Assembly (NCBI GenBank): GCA_964414785.1
Contig: CAYPXZ010000007.1
Span: forward strand, 1 to 64,000
Length of the DNA: 64,000 nucleotides
Origin: Palsa-1447 sp964414785
GTDB lineage: Bacteria > Verrucomicrobiota > Verrucomicrobiia > Opitutales > Opitutaceae
Direction: 5' to 3'
Below, piece after piece: positions 62,676-64,000 of the stretch. The notes under the pieces are model-generated. The model was given only the letters and a program-made list of their open reading frames with translations. It searched no databases and had not been told where the DNA came from. The first letter of the stretch is position 1. Each line of letters starts with the position of its first letter. The translations under genes and the position numbers were made by a program.

Positions 62676-64000
62676 TCAAACCTCGACGACGTCCTTCTCG
62701 ACGCGCAGGTTGCCGATGATGAAGTCCTGGCGCTCAGGGGTGTTCTTTCCCATGAAGAAGGAGAGGAGCAGGTCGCTGTTGTGGACGTGGTTGAGGGTCA
62801 GCGGCTCCAGCCGGATGTCCTCGCCGATGAAGGCCTTGAACTCGCCGGCGGAGATCTCCCCCAGCCCCTTGAACCGGGTTATCTCGTGGGAGGCCCCCAG
62901 CTTCGCGACGGCGGCCGCCTTCTCCTGCTCCGAGTAGCAGTAGTGGGTCTCCTTCTTGTTGCGGACGCGGAAGAGCGGGGTCTCCAGGATGAAGAGCTTG
63001 CCGTGGGCGATCAGCTCCGGGAAGAACTGCAGGAAGAACGAGATGAGGAGGAGCCGGATGTGCATCCCGTCGACGTCGGCGTCCGTCGCGATGACGACCT
63101 TCCCGTAGCGCAGGCCGTCGAGACCGTCCTCGATGTTGAGGGCCGACTGCAGGAGGTGGAACTCCTCGTTCTCGTAGATAACCTTCTTCGAGAGCCCGTA
63201 GGTGTTGAGCGGCTTGCCCTTGAGCGCGAACACGGCCTGCGTCAGGACGTTGCGGCAGGCGGTCAGCGAGCCCGCCGCCGAGTCCCCCTCGACGATGAAG
63301 ATCACGCTGTCCTCGCTGCGCTCGTCCTTGTCCCCGAGGTGCAGGCGGCAATCGCGAAGCTTCCGGTTGTGCAGCGAGGCCTTCTTCGCCCGCTCGCGCG
63401 CCAGGTTGCGGATCCCTGCCAATTCCTTGCGCTCGTGCTCGCTCTCCTGGATGCGCTTGATGAGGGCGTCCGCCGTCTCCGGGTTCTTGTGGAGGTAGAC
63501 GTCGAGCGCCTGCTGGACGAACTTCCCGATGAATTCCTTGATGGACGGTCCGTCGGGGCCGATCGCGCTCGAGCCGAGCTTCGTCTTCGTCTGCGACTCG
63601 AACACGGGCTCCATCACCCGGACCGAGATCGCCGCCACGACCGACTGGCGGACGTCGGCCGCGTCGAGGTCCCTCTTGTAGAAGTTCCTGAGCGTGTCGA
63701 CGAACGCCTCGCGGAAGGCCTGCAGGTGGGTCCCGCCCATGGTCGTGTGCTGGCCGTTGACGAAGGAGAAGTACTCCTCGCCGTAGTGCGAGCCGTGGGT
63801 AATCGCTATCTCGATGTCCTCGCCCTCGAGGTGGATTATCGGGTAGAGGGGCTCGCCGATCAGGTTCTTCTGCAGGAGGTCCTTGAGCCCGTTCTCCGAC
63901 TTGAAGGGCTTCCCGTTGAGGAGGAGCGTCAGCCCGCGGTTCAGGAACGCGTAGTTCCAGAGCATGTCCTCGACGAATTCCTCCCGGAACTTGAGATCCG
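62676..64000 (-). CDS. parE: DNA topoisomerase IV subunit B-like (ParE/GyrB family), partial
   Basis: This is the C-terminal part (about 441 residues) of a type IIA topoisomerase B subunit, cut by the right edge; the frame remains open through base 64000. The TOPRIM domain is intact: FIVEGDSAAGSLTACRNV (catalytic glutamate), ALKGKPLNTYGLSKK and VIATDADVDGMHIRLLLI. TTMGGTHLQAFREAFVDTL belongs to the transducer domain. The missing N-terminus would hold the GHKL ATPase. The stop lies 17 bp before the parC-like ATG, so the two subunits form an operon. GyrB is not excluded. Confidence 0.92.
   Translation of the reverse strand, partial: DLKFREEFVEDMLWNYAFLNRGLTLLLNGKPFKSENGLKDLLQKNLIGEPLYPIIHLEGEDIEIAITHGSHYGEEYFSFVNGQHTTMGGTHLQAFREAFVDTLRNFYKRDLDAADVRQSVVAAISVRVMEPVFESQTKTKLGSSAIGPDGPSIKEFIGKFVQQALDVYLHKNPETADALIKRIQESEHERKELAGIRNLARERAKKASLHNRKLRDCRLHLGDKDERSEDSVIFIVEGDSAAGSLTACRNVLTQAVFALKGKPLNTYGLSKKVIYENEEFHLLQSALNIEDGLDGLRYGKVVIATDADVDGMHIRLLLISFFLQFFPELIAHGKLFILETPLFRVRNKKETHYCYSEQEKAAAVAKLGASHEITRFKGLGEISAGEFKAFIGEDIRLEPLTLNHVHNSDLLLSFFMGKNTPERQDFIIGNLRVEKDVVEV

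Overview
The window reads as a chromosomal segment of a high-GC Gram-negative bacterium, most likely a member of Verrucomicrobiota near the Opitutae. This is an inference from gene content. kdsB (LPS), an MCE/Mla lipid-transport operon and several lipoproteins imply an outer membrane. Lysine and diaminopimelate synthesis appears to use dapL. A paired parE/parC-type topoisomerase, OPT transporters and an ADOP-type permease with its PadR regulator fit the same group. No rRNA, tRNA, CRISPR array, insertion sequence or phage gene was recognised. Both ends are cut inside genes: gcvP on the left and a parE-like gene on the right.

Region 1 (1-25 kb) is dense, about 70% GC by eye, and housekeeping in character. 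It starts with the end of gcvP and a fumarylacetoacetase-family hydrolase. A minus-strand run follows: panC, panE, an M13 peptidase, lutA, lutB, an OPT transporter and lutC. In this run the lactate-oxidation genes are split by the transporter. Next come dapL, a four-gene MCE (Mla-like) operon, recD2, a GH63-like glycosidase, a pRiA4b ORF-3-like protein, and a GMC oxidoreductase with its gluconate-dehydrogenase subunit-3 partner, followed by an orphan receiver protein.

Region 2 (25-42 kb) holds kamA and carA in divergent orientation, a large GT-C-like membrane protein, kdsB diverging from HPr, tatD, and an orphan ABC ATPase. It also holds a tandem pair of unrecognised secreted paralogs, an arsR-arsC-acr3 operon, a dienelactone hydrolase, a CBS protein, a polar amino-acid ABC importer and a YedY-like molybdoenzyme.

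Region 3 (about 42-54.9 kb) differs in composition. The part from 42 to 50.8 kb is clearly AT-richer (roughly 52-56% GC by eye) and gene-sparse. It contains a small lipoprotein, a third divergent member of the secreted paralog family, a PsbP/Mog1-like secreted protein, an ADOP permease with PadR regulator, and a secreted CocE/NonD-type hydrolase. It is probably horizontally acquired. An iorAB-type molybdenum hydroxylase and a small secreted protein follow.

Region 4 (54.9-64 kb) returns to the host pattern: a SusA-like periplasmic GH13 enzyme, a CPBP-family membrane protease, hpt, a second OPT transporter, and a parE-parC-like pair.

Genes are tightly packed. Many junctions are 4-bp ATGA or GTGA overlaps, and three convergent pairs end on one shared palindromic CTAG. 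Many starts lack a clear Shine-Dalgarno sequence, and a few have -10-like hexamers only 8-11 nt upstream of the start codon.
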